DNA of 64,000 nucleotides from Agapanthus africanus (lineage: Eukaryota > Streptophyta > Magnoliopsida > Asparagales > Amaryllidaceae): NCBI GenBank assembly GCA_030015575.1, contig CM057337.1, positions 375,061,582 through 375,125,581 of the forward strand. The letters are read 5' to 3'. The notes under the pieces are model-generated. The model did not search any database. It saw nothing but the letters and a program-made list of their open reading frames with translations, and was not told the DNA's origin. A program made the translations under genes and the position numbers. Numbering within the stretch: the stretch's first letter is position 1; each line of letters begins with the position of its first letter. Of the stretch, positions 21,385-32,800 are shown in pieces.

Positions 21385-24300
21385 CTAGGGCCAGCTGCTG
21401 TAGTATCGCATACCGAGCATCCCGAAGAGTCTCTCAAACTGTATCTGGGGAATGGCCTTCGTGAGTGGATCCGCCGTGTTATTCTTCGTGTCAACCCTCC
21501 TGACCTCGATCTCCCGGCGATCAACTATCTCCCGGATCAGGTGATACCGCCTCAGAATATGCCTGGACCGCTGATGGGACCTGGGTTCCTTTGCCAAAGC
21601 CACCTCTCCATTGTTATCGCAATACAAAGGTATTGGACGCTCAATGGATAGAACCACTCCAAGTTCAGTAATGAACTTCTTGATCCAGACAGCCTCTTTG
21701 GCAGTATCGTTGGCAGCGATGTATTCAGCCTCCATCGTCGAGTCTGCCACGGTTTCCTGCTTGGAACTCTTCCAGCTAACCGCCCCTCCGTAAAGGGTAA
21801 AGACAAATCCCGACTGCGACTTAGAGTCGTCCTTATCACTCTGGAAGCTCGAATCGGTAAAGGACTCCACTTGGAGCTCTCCGTTACCATACACCAAGAA
21901 TATATCTCTAGTCCTTCGCAAGTACTTGAGAATGCTCTTCACAGCTGTCCAGTGACTCTCTCCAGGATCAGCTTGATACCTGCTCACTATACTTAGTGAG
22001 TATGCTACATCGGGTCTGGTACATAGCATCGCATACATGATAGAGCCTACTGCCGAAGCATAGGGTATCCCTTGCATGCGAGCTCTCTCCAAATCAGTCT
22101 TTGGAGACATCTCTTTGGAGAGAGTGACTCCAGAGATCGTGGGCAAGTTCCCACGCTTGGACTCTTCCATACTAAACCTCTTTAGTATGGTGTCAATGTA
22201 CCTGGATTGGGACAATCCCAAAATCCGTTTGGATCTATCTCTATAGATCCTAATTCCCAATATGCAGGAGGCATCACCAAGATCTTTCATTGAGAATCTT
22301 TGTGATAAGAAGAGCTTGACCGCTTGCAGCATAGGAATATCATTTCCTATCAAGAGTATGTCGTCCACGTACAATACGAGGAAGACAACCTTACTCTCTG
22401 CCACCTTCTTGTAGATACAAGGTTCATCTGGATTTTTGACGAAATCAAACTCTTTGATAACGACATCAAAGCAGATGTTCCAACTCCGCGATGCTTGCTT
22501 TAATCCATAAATGGATTTAAGCAGCTTGCACACCTTCCCGCTGCACCCACTGTCTACGAAGCCCTCTGGCTGAGTCATGTACACGCACTCTTCTAAATCA
22601 CCATTTAGAAAGGCGGTCTTAACATCCATTTGCCAGATTTCGTAGTCATGAAAGGCAGCAATGGCAAGCATGATCCGGATGGATTTAAGCATAGCCACTG
22701 GAGAAAAGGTTTCGTCATAGTCCACACCTGGTTTTTGACGAAAACCCTTTGCTACAAGTCTAGCTTTGAAAGTCTCCACTTTCCCATCTACACCAAGTTT
22801 CTTCTTGAAGATCCACTTGCTCCCAATGGGTTTTACCCCTTCAGGAGCAACTTCCAAAGTCCATACTTTGTTGGTGTACATGGATTCCATCTCGGACCGC
22901 ATAGCATCCAGCCATTTCACTGAGTCCCTACTCGTGATGGCCTGCTCGAAGCTAGTTGGGTCATCATCCTCCATGATGCAATCCTCGCTACCTCCATCCA
23001 TGAGAAAACCGTAGTATCTCTCAGGTTGGCGAGGAACCCTATTAGATCGGCGGAGTGGCTGGGGTTCATCGGGAACTACGGAATCCTCTGGTTCCACTAA
23101 ATCTTCTGTTGTGTTTTGTTCAGCTGGAACCACTTCCAGTTCTACCTCACAGCCACTAATCTCTTTTGCAAGAAATTCCTTTTCTAAAAAGGTGGCATGT
23201 TGAGCAACAAATACTCTTTGTTCCTCACTGTGGTAGAAGATATACCCTCGCGAATGCTTGGGATATCCAACAAATTTACACAAAACAGACCTTGCCTCGA
23301 GTTTGTCCGGTTTTTGTCTTTTGACATAGGCCGGGCAACCCCATATCTTTATAAAATTAAGATATGGTCTCTTCCCTTCCCATATCTCATATGGTGTGGT
23401 AGGCACAGATTTGGTGGGAACCCTGTTCAGTAGGTATGCTGCTGTTTCCAGTGCATATCCCCAGAAGGAAACAGGTAACTCAGCTACACTCATCATAGAG
23501 CGCACCATATCTAATAGGGTGCGGTTTCTCCGCTCCGATACACCGTTGTGCTGTGGTGTATATGGAGGAGTTAGCTGAGAGAGAATCCCATTCTCTTTTA
23601 GGAAGTCCAGGAATTCAATGCTTAAGTATTCTCCTCCTCGATCAGATCGTAGGATTTTAATACTTTTTCCGGTTTGGTTCTCAACTTCTTGTTTATATTC
23701 CCTAAATTTCTCAAAAGCTTCTGATTTGTGTTTCATCAGGAACACATATCCGAATCTAGAGAGATCGTCAGTGAATGTAATGAAGTATGAAGAACCATCC
23801 CTGGCATGTGTAGAAATGGGACCGCATACATCACTATGTATAAGTCCCAAGAGTTCGGTAACTCTTTCTCCGTGTCCCGTAAACGGAGTTTTGGTCATCT
23901 TGCCTTTGAGACATGACTGGCAAGTGTCATAAGATGAAAATTCAAACGGATTTAAATATCCATCCTTATGCAACTTAGCCAGTCGTGTCGCATTGATGTG
24001 ACCCAGTCTACAATGCCACAAGAAGGATTCGTTGAGTTCAGAACTCTTCCTCTTGTGTGTGTTTGTTATGCTCAGAACTGTTGATTGATTTAGAACATAA
24101 ATGCCATTGCATAACGTGCCTGATCCAACCAACTTTTGATTACGGAAAATGTTCATAACATTGTCCTGTAATACAAAATTATATCCTTCTTTGCTTAATA
24201 AAGAAACCGATATAATGTTGCATATCAGGTTCGGCATGTAATAGCATTCGTTCAGAACCAATGTATTACCAGTTGGTAATACAAGGCGATATTCCCCGAC

Positions 24301-24475
24301 AGTCTTAGCTGCAACAATTGCACCATTTCCAACTCTAATGTCTTTATCACCTTCTCCAAGTTCTCTACCTTTCCTAAGCCCATGTAACTGATTACATATA
24401 TGGGATCCTGACCCGGTATCTAATACCCAGGACGTAGAGCAAATGGAGAAACAGTTCTCAGTAACGAAAATGCAT
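21385..24475 (-). CDS. pol: Element C Pol: protease-integrase-RT-RNase H, intact frame
   Basis: One open frame of about 1030 codons. It follows a TGA near 24476; the first Met in frame is at 24261, giving 958 residues, but the protease lies upstream of it, so the natural product would be cut from a longer precursor. Visible in order: protease WVLDTGSGSHICN (Asp codon 24420-24418); pre-integrase zinc finger WHCRLGH...CQSCLKGK; integrase Asp boxes HSDVCGP and FTDDLSRFG and the Glu box NGVSERRNRTLLD; RT KWIFKKKLG, QMDVKTAFLNG and catalytic YVDDILLIGND (about residue 631 of the 958); RNase H AEYIAANDTAKEAVW, YCDNNGEVALAKEP and HILRRYHLIREIVD. It ends ...RYYSSWP next to the PPT. With no Gag upstream, it could be expressed only by unusual initiation or not at all. 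Confidence 0.93.
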
Positions 24476-24677
24476 CAACATGTACTTTCTTCATTCGGGT
24501 GGCATGGGAATCCTGGTATTCCCCTATATCCTGTTCAGTCCTATAACTCTTATAGGTAAGAACGGAACCAACGTTCCCCAGCACAGTATAACATGCGGGT
24601 TCGGTCAATACATCCATATTATAATCTTTATTAAGGCATGAAATGGTCGCTACCTGGAGAGAGAGAGAAGAAAACAC
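24476..24677 (-). pseudogene. gag: Gag remnant of element C
   Basis: Between the leader and the protease frame there are only about 200 bp, where B and F have roughly 900 bp of gag. The 3' end still matches the Gag-protease junction (in frame: FVTENCFSICSTSWVLDTG; F has FVTKNCFSISSSSWVLDTG), so an internal deletion removed the capsid and zinc-knuckle parts. An 85-codon frame here (24420-24677) starts MFSSLSLQV, is out of frame with pol and has no Gag motif. Confidence 0.8.
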
Positions 24678-25086
24678 TTTAGCGTAAGCTCGTGCAAGAT
24701 CAGATTGGTTATTATCTTATCTAATCAGGATGGCTCCCACTGCTTTTTATCAAATCTTCCTTCAAACCCTAAAAGGAAAGACTAGCCGGGATTAATTACA
24801 CCCTACAACTTCGTCGATCTTTCAGCCAGGCCAGTGTCGGTACTTTGAGGGAGGTCCCCCGTGCTTTCGCACGAACCTAATTAATGTAAACCTCGTTTTC
24901 CCAGAGGCGTAACCTCGTTAACACCTTTCTAGACACCTACTTAATCGGCTAATTGTAATGTGTAAAACTCTCCCAGGAGTAACTCTTACTCGCAGTGGGT
25001 ATCGGGATCCAACTATCTCATAGAAGGTATGCAATCTCATTGCAAATTTCAACACTTGAAACTCCCGATAATCTTTTGCCCCAAGC

Positions 25087-25302
25087 ATCCTATGACCTTG
25101 ACGGAGGTCAACAAACCACAGGGTGCAAGTCAAGTTCAACCCGTCATTTCTTGATTGATTCAAACCCACACGCACGACCCTTGACGGAGGTCAACAAGGT
25201 CGTACGACTACCCTAATCCAATCTGCATCATATGCATAAGCAGATAAATACTAGTTAGCTACCGCACACTACGCCTTGACGGAGGTCAACAAACGTAGCA
25301 CG
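25087..25302 (-). other. Three-hairpin leader module of C
   Basis: The perfect inverted repeat TTGAC-GGAG-GTCAA occurs at 25098-25111, 25181-25194 and 25276-25289. Each has its own flanking stem: CCTATG with CCACAGG (wobble), ACGACC with GGTCGT, and CTACG with CGTAG. Core and loop are identical in the three copies while the outer stems differ. Confidence 0.8.
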
Positions 25303-25439
25303 AATACTAACTACTACTTATCTGAAATGACGGAGGGCTACGACAGGTTTTTCATAAAAACCATGAGCGTAATGAACTTGATATCGTTGTAGAATCAAAT
25401 TGAGTTTTGAAATGGAGTGATTTTGAGGCTTTTCTAGTT

Positions 25440-25680
25440 TTGCTAAAGGGGTCACTCCCGGTGAAGGGATCGTCGGTCCTTTCCTGGTCGAATGAGGTGC
25501 GGGATATATCATATATATCACTGTGCAAAGCAAAAACTCAAAAGCAGTCAAAAGCAAACCGAGTGTGTAGCATCTGCCAGTTATTGCTAAAGGAGTCACT
25601 CCCGGTGAAGGGATCTCGGTCCTTTCCTCATCGAATAAGGTGCAGGGCATATCACATATACCGCTATGCAAAGCAAAAAC
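25440..25680 (-). repeat. Two-unit leader repeat in C (period 144 bp)
   Basis: GTCACTCCCGGTGAAGG at 25451 and again at 25595, each in a unit from GCTAAAGG to GCAAAGCAAAAAC. Confidence 0.82.
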
Positions 25681-27230
25681 TGTAGCTACCTGTTTTATTT
25701 TAAAATTTGATTCTACAGCATCTTAGGTTTCTTATCTTTCATTAATCACATTAATGAAGTCCCATCATTTAAGTACCTAAACATCACAGATAGATATAAC
25801 GTACACTTATGCCATCCGCATTCGCCTCGATGTCCCCTCGTGCACCGTTAGGTTAGGTAACTAACGACAGAGCAGGGCATGGCTAGCGCGGGTGTAAAAC
25901 ATAAGTAACGTCTATATAATATATCATATATACTATATACTATATCCATCACAGAATCACATCACAGATATCACAGCAGAATAAACATATGAAATATTGG
26001 ATATACTAGGACGTCCGTGTTTTCAATACGAGCCAGTATAAAACACGGATTCCACGGTCGTGATGAATAGCCAATCCCACACCCCTAGACCCCTACGAGA
26101 GCGGCAAGCAACCCTGCCAATTCTAGGGTTAGGAGACCCGGACTCGACTCCTCGAGTTGGTCTCCCACTGTACCCCAGAACCCGGTTACTTGTGCTCCCC
26201 TCCTTGGGTCTATCCTAATGCGGAAAGGTAAATAATATACAAAGGGTGACAGCTTCCGCTACCTGGAAGTGCCCCAAATAAAAGAATATTACATACAAGT
26301 TTTTACATGAATGAAAATGGAAAACACTCATCTCACATAAAAACCCCCGGCTATTCAAACACGACGATCCAATATAACATATCCAGCAACACATAACATC
26401 ACATGTCATCAACGTAAGTAAATATGTCCATCCCAATTGTCGTTGACATATAGCAACGAAACCGGCGATATCACATATTACACTTACGGTCACATAAAAG
26501 AAAGTGTAAAACTACAACAGTTGGAATCCGCAACCTCTTTAGACATCACATGCCTAACAGTTACAAACCCCGCATTTTAGTCTCATTATCGAAAACTCTT
26601 TTCAATATCGTATGGGACTAAACTGCTAGATTTATAACATTCATCCAGTTATCTCATAACTGTTTGTGAATTCCAATTATTGTATCCAATTCCGGATAAA
26701 TAGAATATATTAAACTTTCCGATCGAACATTCGAACACCCAAGTTTTCCCGACACCGATCAACACATGAAATAGGTTCAAAAACATTCACTTCATGCCTC
26801 AGTACCAACGGTCCAGCCGTAGAAGGGTCAAGCCAACGCCTCACATGTGGCACGCCGTACTCCCCCAAACCCGAAGGTTCAAAGGGCAGTTCAAGACGGT
26901 CACATAATCGAGTTAAGGTTTGTTGTCTTCTAGAGGGACCATCGCGTTACTTGCACTACTCAGAACGTCTTTTAACCACAGAAAAATCCAACACTTGGAA
27001 TTATTCCGGCAGGGGAAAACTTGGGTATTTATATCCGGTCGAACTCTTTAACATATTCTACAGTTATCTGGAAAAACACTTAGACAAAGTTTGATATTCC
27101 GATCGAATCGTCGATTCCCAATTTAACCCCAGAGCACTCATCTTAGAGTCAATTTAAAAATACCCAGAAAACTCAGTAGAATTTATCAGGAATTACTGTG
27201 CAATTAAGTATGGCTGACGTCACCTTTTGA

Positions 27231-27276
27231 GCGCGGAACAGCGGCATAAGCCATGCTTCTGCCGCGGTTCCGCGGC
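27231..27276 (-). other. GC-rich hairpin downstream of the C PBS
   Basis: Arms 27231-27251 and 27255-27276 (GCGCGGAACAGCGGCATAAG against its near complement CTTCTGCCGCGGTTCCGCGG) with a 3-nt loop. It starts about 190 nt after the PBS. Confidence 0.8.
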
Positions 27277-27462
27277 TTAAGGAACTGCTCATGTGAAATA
27301 TTTTGCATCGTAATTCATATAATTCTTTACTGAATTTTTTAGACATTTTTAATATTAAAAAATCCCAGATTTTAGAAAATTTCCAGAGAGCTCATGGGTA
27401 TATGGGTTTCGGGTTCGTCCGGACTTCAAACTCCGTCTAGACTTCGCCTAAGGCTCTAGCTA

Positions 27463-27476
27463 GGCTCTGATACCAA
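27463..27476 (-). other. Element C primer-binding site
   Basis: TTGGTATCAGAGCC on the element strand directly after the LTR; initiator tRNA-Met type. Confidence 0.9.
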
Positions 27477-29707
27477 TGAAAGGTTCCTAGGCACCCTATA
27501 GAGGTCTCACAAGGCATCGAACATGCCATTTTACAAAAATTATGGTGCCGAGAAACCCTAACACGGATCTTAGACTAGAATTCTAGGCGAAAAACTAAAC
27601 TAGTTAGCAAATTAACTAAAGGTCGGAAGCTACAACCTTTGTAGATCCGGATTTCCACCTCCTTAGCTCCACGTGGTCATGCCCTCGCTGTCCATCATGA
27701 ATCCTCGACTCATTCGTCGGCTTCATCGGATAAACGTGCGGAATAGGTCGTCGGCTTCGTGTCAAAGACGATCTACGTCGAGGTTGCACTAGTTCAAGCT
27801 CCGACTTCACAAATTTATGAAATTTGTGAAGAGAACACCCAAAACAACTTGGCAAGAGGTAGAGGGTGAAGAAATAGGAGGTGGGTTCACTTTAGATTTG
27901 GATTTCTCACTCTAGAACACAAGTTTCCATTAAAGGCATCAAGGTTTCTCACTTTGAGAAGAAGAAGAAGATGATAGAATTCTTATGATAAGTTATTTCT
28001 AAAATGAATAATAAAGGAATTCTTATCATCTTCTAACCATGGTCAAGTGTAGAGAATTGACCATGGTTAGTGGGAGTGGTTAGGTTTAAGCAAGGAGACA
28101 AAATGGCATCATTACTAAAAGCTTCATGAAGCTTCACCACACTTCATGATAAAATGAAACCCTTTTGTTTTCATAAATCCATTTAATAAATAATAAATGG
28201 ATTTAATAATAAGAGAATAAATCTTAAACCCTAACCACTCTCATAACCATGGTTGCATTCTTTACACAAAGCCAAAACTACATGCATCATCAAACATGAT
28301 ACATATAAGTGCACAAAAGTATATCACATATACAATGTGTAAATCAAGTGAGAAAAATCCGTTTAAAGTGAACCAATACTAGTTAATGCAAAGTAATATA
28401 TCAAATATATAATTATACATTAAATCATTAAATCAACACTTGATTCAATGATCCGGTCATGTCGCACATAACCGACTAGTATTCAATGTATCGACTTATC
28501 GAATCGATCTTCGATTCGATGACTAGGTTATATCATATACAACCAATCGAAACATTAAACGCGAGAATTAAATACGGTATCACATACACGCATTATTCTC
28601 GGTCCCGCACATATCTCATATGCACTCCTATTTCGTTTCGCTTGAACCAGGAAACCTCTGTGTAGGACTCTAAAGACTCGTCAATACGCCGGTAGCAGAT
28701 GATGATCAAATCATGCACCCACAAGCCGCAAGCGGTCTGCTAAACATAACGGCCACCCGGGTATTGAGCGATCAGAAGATCGACGATCTAGCCCGCTCAC
28801 ACTCCTGCGAATCCGACCAGTAACACTTACCGTACAGTCCGGTCTCTTCGTCTGATATGTCGCATATCAAGTCTAGGGATGGTAAACGTCAGAACCCAAT
28901 AACCCGATAAGTCATGCCGATGTGAGGCTCGTAACGGGTCGAGAAACTACTGGTAACACTTACCAGTAAATCTCTGATCAGCCCTGGCCAGGGACTTCCC
29001 TGCTACGGCCAATCGAGCACAGCGCAACATCAACTCCCAATACCGGGAGAGACGAAACCCCTCCTATCGCTCATTGCCTCCATGTGACTCGGGACTGTGC
29101 CCAAAGACCACCGTTTTGCACGCCCTCATGGACGTGGTAAGGTGGAGATCAAAGCACAGTGGGAATCACACAAGACTCTATGACGATCTCGGGTCTACAG
29201 ACTAACCTGTACAAGTGTCACCTGAGAACTGCCATCTGACGTGAGGTATAATACCATCTGGGAGTTCTCGGCGAGTCCGTCCAGTGTACCCAGTCTCCAC
29301 TGAGCACCCGTATACCATCTCTGATGTCAAACACCAATGGATATGGGATCATCCATCGCCCATCACATGGGTCGAGAAGCGTATACGCTAGTCTACACTG
29401 GTATATCGATGCCCCGTCTCGATACACCCACGACTAGGGACCTTGAAGGATGTACTTATGGACTACCATGTCCCCACTAGTATGATCTGCATCATAGTCC
29501 AGGTAGTCAAGTACACATCCTAAGGGCTTTACCAACATGTAATTATAACACAGTATAAAGAGACTAGTGTACATGTTAAGATAAAGAGCAACCAGATAGC
29601 ATACTATCATGTCGAGCAAGAAAGTCATCTCTATATATGTCCAAGCATCCAATATAATATACATCATCTGTACAATACTGGCCTCTAGGGCATACATACA
29701 ACTAACA
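27477..29707 (-). repeat. Element C 5' LTR
   Basis: 2231 bp with TG/CA ends and length equal to the reassembled 3' LTR. Contains the shared LTR blocks, including GGACTCTAAAGACTCG near 28667. An open frame of 69 codons at 29218-29427 parallels those at 10637-10846 and 3362-3571. Confidence 0.95.
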
Positions 29708-29712
29708 GTAGG

Positions 29713-29823
29713 CTCATCATAATCTATGATGCAATCCTCTCTATCCCCGTCTATGAGAAAACCACAGTATCTCTCGGGCGAATGAGACTGCCTACTACTC
29801 CTGCGGAGCGGCGTAGGAATGTC
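29713..29823 (-). pseudogene. pol: Element B IN-RT linker, frameshifted
   Basis: Out of frame with the Gag-IN frame that stops at 29824, this stretch still translates to the linker typical of the family (Arg/Ser-rich segment, then SPERYCGFLIDGDREDC), as in C (QPERYYGFLMDGGSEDC). The frame loss lies near 29830. Element C then interrupts it. Confidence 0.8.
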
Positions 29824-32106
29824 TTATTCTTTTGAACCCTCTGGTTCCATTAAGCTTTCAGTAATAGCTCGTGGTTCTGGAATTTCTTCCATTTCTACTG
29901 CGCTCCCACTAATTTCCTTTTCTAAGAACTGGTCTTCTAGAAAGTGGGCATGACGAGAAATAAAAACCTTTTGTTCCTCTTCGCAATAGAAGAAATATCC
30001 CTTGGAGTTCTTTGGATATTCCACGAACTTGCACTGTACTGAGCGTGCCTCGAGCTTGTCCGCATGCTGCTTTTTGACAAAAGCTGGACTTCCCCATGTC
30101 TTAATGTGATTAAGATAGGGTCTCTTCCCACACCACATCTCATATGGTGTAGTAGGCACAGTCTTAGTGGGAACTCGGTTCAAAAGGTATGCAGCTGATT
30201 CTAGCGCATACCCCCAGAATGATCGCGGTAACTCAACGTTACTCATCATGGACCGTACCATATCCAATAGGGTTCGGTTCCGTCTCTCCGATACACCGTT
30301 ATGTTGCGGAGTGTATGGAGGAGTAAGCTGAGAGAGAATTCCGTTCTCTTTTAAATAGTCCAGGAACTCGGCACTTAAGTATTCTCCACCTCGATCCGAT
30401 CTTAGAATCTTGATACTTTTGCTGGTTTGTTTTTCTACTTCATTCTTATATTCCTGGAATTTTCCAAAGGCTTCGGACTTATGTTTCATTAAGAAGACAT
30501 AACCGTACCTTGAAAAGTCATCCGTAAAAGTAATGAAGTAAGAAAAACCACTTCGCGCATGTGTAGACATTGGACCGCACACGTCGCTGTGTACGAGTCC
30601 CAAGAGCTCGCTCGCTCTTACTCCGTGTCCAGTGAACGGAGACTTTGTCATCTTTCCTTTGAGACAGGATTGACAAGTGGCATACGATTGATATTCGAAC
30701 GGATTCAAATATCCTTCTGTATGTAACTTTTTCAACCTTCTCTCATTGATGTGACCCAGTCTACAATGCCATAAGAAAGTCTGATTTATTTCTGGAGACT
30801 TTCTTTTGTGTGTATTCTGGACATTGAAAATCTGTGGTTGGTTTAATACGTATATACCATTGCTCAATGTACCTGACCCAATCAGAACTTGATTAAGGTG
30901 AATGTTTACAACATTGCTTACAAACGCAAATTCATAAGCTTCTTTAGAAACCAAATATACAGAAATGATATTACAAGTTGCGTTGGGTACAAAAAAGCAA
31001 TTACGCAAAACCAAAACATGTCCATCTGACATTCCCAGATGATAGTCCCCCACGGCTTTAGCATCCATGCTAGCTCCGTTCGCAACTCTGAGGGTCATGT
31101 CACCTGCTTTCAAAACATTACGATTTCTCAACGCCTGCAAAGAATTACAGATATGAGATCCTGATCCGGTATCCAATACCCAGGAAGTAGAGTTTATTGA
31201 AAGACAGTTTTCAATAACAAACACACCTGAAGCTGAAGCTGCAACCTGCTTCAATTCCTGTGTTCTGGCCTTCCAGGCCCTACAATCATTCTTCCAGTGT
31301 CCTTTCTTATGACAATAGAAGCATTCTTCCTTATCCACAAGCTTCCCCACTTTCTTTGTTGCTTTTGCCTTTCCCTTCGTATCCACTTTACTAACACCGC
31401 CCCTTGGTTTGGCGGGGGTTTTCTTCTTCTTTCCCTTGGCTTTCGCCTTTGACCTAGAAGAAGAAGATCCTCCTACAAACAAAGTGGATGTTTCCCTACC
31501 TTTCTGTAGGGTGCCCTCTGCGCTCCTCAGCATGTTGAGGAGTTCTGAAAGTTCAACTTCCTTTTCTTGTAAGTTGAAGTTCAGTATGAACTGGGCGTAA
31601 GTGGAAGGAAGGGACTGGAGAATCAAGTCCGTATAGAGTTCATTCTCCAACGTGGTCCCAAGGTCCGCGAGCTCCTCAATGTAGCCAATCATCTTAAGCA
31701 CGTGTTCCGCTACCGATGATCCGACGGCCAATCTTGCCGAAAATAACTTCTTCGACACTTCGTATCTTGCGATACGAGATTGCTCTCCATATAGTTCTTT
31801 TGTATGAAGAAATATGGATTCCAGGACCATATTCTCGTGCCTCCTCTGATGTTCATTGTCCATAGAGGCAAGCACGAGGCACTTGGCCTTCGCGCAGTCT
31901 AATTCCCAGGTCTTACGGATTTCCTTATCCGCGACGCTGGTTTTGGGACCCGGGACAGGGGGAGCTTTGGTGGTAAGAAGATACCCCAGCTTGTCGTAAG
32001 TGATTGCCATCTTGACATTCCTGAGCCAATATTTGTAGTTTGGCCCTGTCAGTATGTTTTTATCTAGAAGTAATTTAAGTCCAGTCATGTCGATTGGTCG
32101 CTGCAA
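29824..32106 (-). CDS. gag-pol: Element B Gag-protease-integrase (N-terminal part of polyprotein)
   Basis: 760-codon frame. The start at 32106 (MQRPIDMTGLKLLL) follows the leader. Gag UBN2-type region: GPNYKYWLRNVKMAI, TWELDCAKAKCLVLASM, YGEQSRIARYEVSKKLF. A Lys-rich basic stretch precedes the zinc knuckle CFYCHKKGHWKNDC at about residues 262-275. Protease active site DTGSGSHIC at about 312. Then the pre-integrase zinc finger (WHCRLGHIN...CQSCLKGK), integrase Asp boxes (HSDVCGP, FTDDFSRYG) and Glu box (NGVSERRNRTLLD). It ends at a frameshift-induced stop in the acidic linker after IN. The RT-RNase H part is at 7321-8890, beyond element C. Gag from such a copy could serve C and D. Confidence 0.94.
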   Translation of the reverse strand: MQRPIDMTGLKLLLDKNILTGPNYKYWLRNVKMAITYDKLGYLLTTKAPPVPGPKTSVADKEIRKTWELDCAKAKCLVLASMDNEHQRRHENMVLESIFLHTKELYGEQSRIARYEVSKKLFSARLAVGSSVAEHVLKMIGYIEELADLGTTLENELYTDLILQSLPSTYAQFILNFNLQEKEVELSELLNMLRSAEGTLQKGRETSTLFVGGSSSSRSKAKAKGKKKKTPAKPRGGVSKVDTKGKAKATKKVGKLVDKEECFYCHKKGHWKNDCRAWKARTQELKQVAASASGVFVIENCLSINSTSWVLDTGSGSHICNSLQALRNRNVLKAGDMTLRVANGASMDAKAVGDYHLGMSDGHVLVLRNCFFVPNATCNIISVYLVSKEAYEFAFVSNVVNIHLNQVLIGSGTLSNGIYVLNQPQIFNVQNTHKRKSPEINQTFLWHCRLGHINERRLKKLHTEGYLNPFEYQSYATCQSCLKGKMTKSPFTGHGVRASELLGLVHSDVCGPMSTHARSGFSYFITFTDDFSRYGYVFLMKHKSEAFGKFQEYKNEVEKQTSKSIKILRSDRGGEYLSAEFLDYLKENGILSQLTPPYTPQHNGVSERRNRTLLDMVRSMMSNVELPRSFWGYALESAAYLLNRVPTKTVPTTPYEMWCGKRPYLNHIKTWGSPAFVKKQHADKLEARSVQCKFVEYPKNSKGYFFYCEEEQKVFISRHAHFLEDQFLEKEISGSAVEMEEIPEPRAITESLMEPEGSKE

Positions 32107-32579
32107 TTAGGAGAGAGAAGAAACACTCAGCATGATGCTCTTGCAAGTTTAGAATGGTTTTTAGTTTGTCTAAACAGGATGGCTCCCACTGTTTCTCGAA
32201 TCCCTCCTCAAACCAAAAAGGAAGAATTAGTCAGGATCAATCTCACCGTACAATACTTGCTTAACCGTTCAGCCAGGCCGGTGTCGGTACTTCGAGGGAG
32301 GTTTTCCAACGCTTTCGCGAAGTTCCTTAATTCAAGAACCTCTTTTCCCTGGGGGCGTAGCCCCGCTAACACCTTTCTAGGCACCTACTAGGTTTATAGC
32401 ATTGATCGTTTAGTGAAAAAATTCCCGAGGAGTAGCATATACTCACAGTAGGATCGGGATCCAAATATCATCGCGTGACGAAACTGAAGGAATCCTACCA
32501 GAATCATCACACTCCAAGTGGTATGCAAATCTAGCAAGTTTCAGTACTTATGAAACTCCCGATGTGGATTTTTGCCCCA

Positions 32580-32800
32580 TGCTCTTATGACCTTGACTTT
32601 GGCCAAAATATCATAAGTCACATGTCAAGTTCTACCCGTCATTATCCAGGTTAATTTGGATCCATCCGTACCTACCCTTGACTTTGGCCAAAATGGCAGT
32701 ACGACTGTCCCAAACCAACGCATCTATCTATGCTACACATGAATACCCAATAGCTACCAATCACTATGCCTTGACTTTGGCCAACATACACAGCTTGAAT
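32580..32800 (-). other. Three-hairpin leader module of B
   Basis: Core TTGACTTTGGCCAA at 32593-32606, 32678-32691 and 32771-32784 (RNA UUGGC-CAAA-GUCAA). The first has the outer stem CTTATGA/TCATAAG (32583-32589 with 32611-32617). The second is flanked by CGTAC and GTACG. Confidence 0.78.

Larger units (their letters stand above)
24678..27462 (-). other. Element C leader
   Basis: Long untranslated region. From the PBS: GC-rich hairpin (27231-27276), a stretch shared with the leaders of A and E, a GC-rich stretch around 26080-26300, two-unit repeat (25440-25680), three-hairpin module (25087-25302) and the pre-gag region. Small open frames (25318-25671, 26215-26493 and others) are not supported as genes. 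Confidence 0.85.
8896..29707 (-). mobile_element. Copia element C (gag-less, intact pol), split by D
   Basis: LTRs: 5' at 27477-29707 (2231 bp), 3' at 8896-11107 plus 21352-21370 (also 2231 bp once D is removed). PBS at 27463-27476, PPT at 21371-21381, TSD GTAGG. Pol is open from protease to RNase H, but the gag region is reduced to under 200 bp of unrelated-looking frame. C could supply or use Pol but would need Gag from another element. Equal LTR lengths and few visible differences imply a young insertion. Confidence 0.94.
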
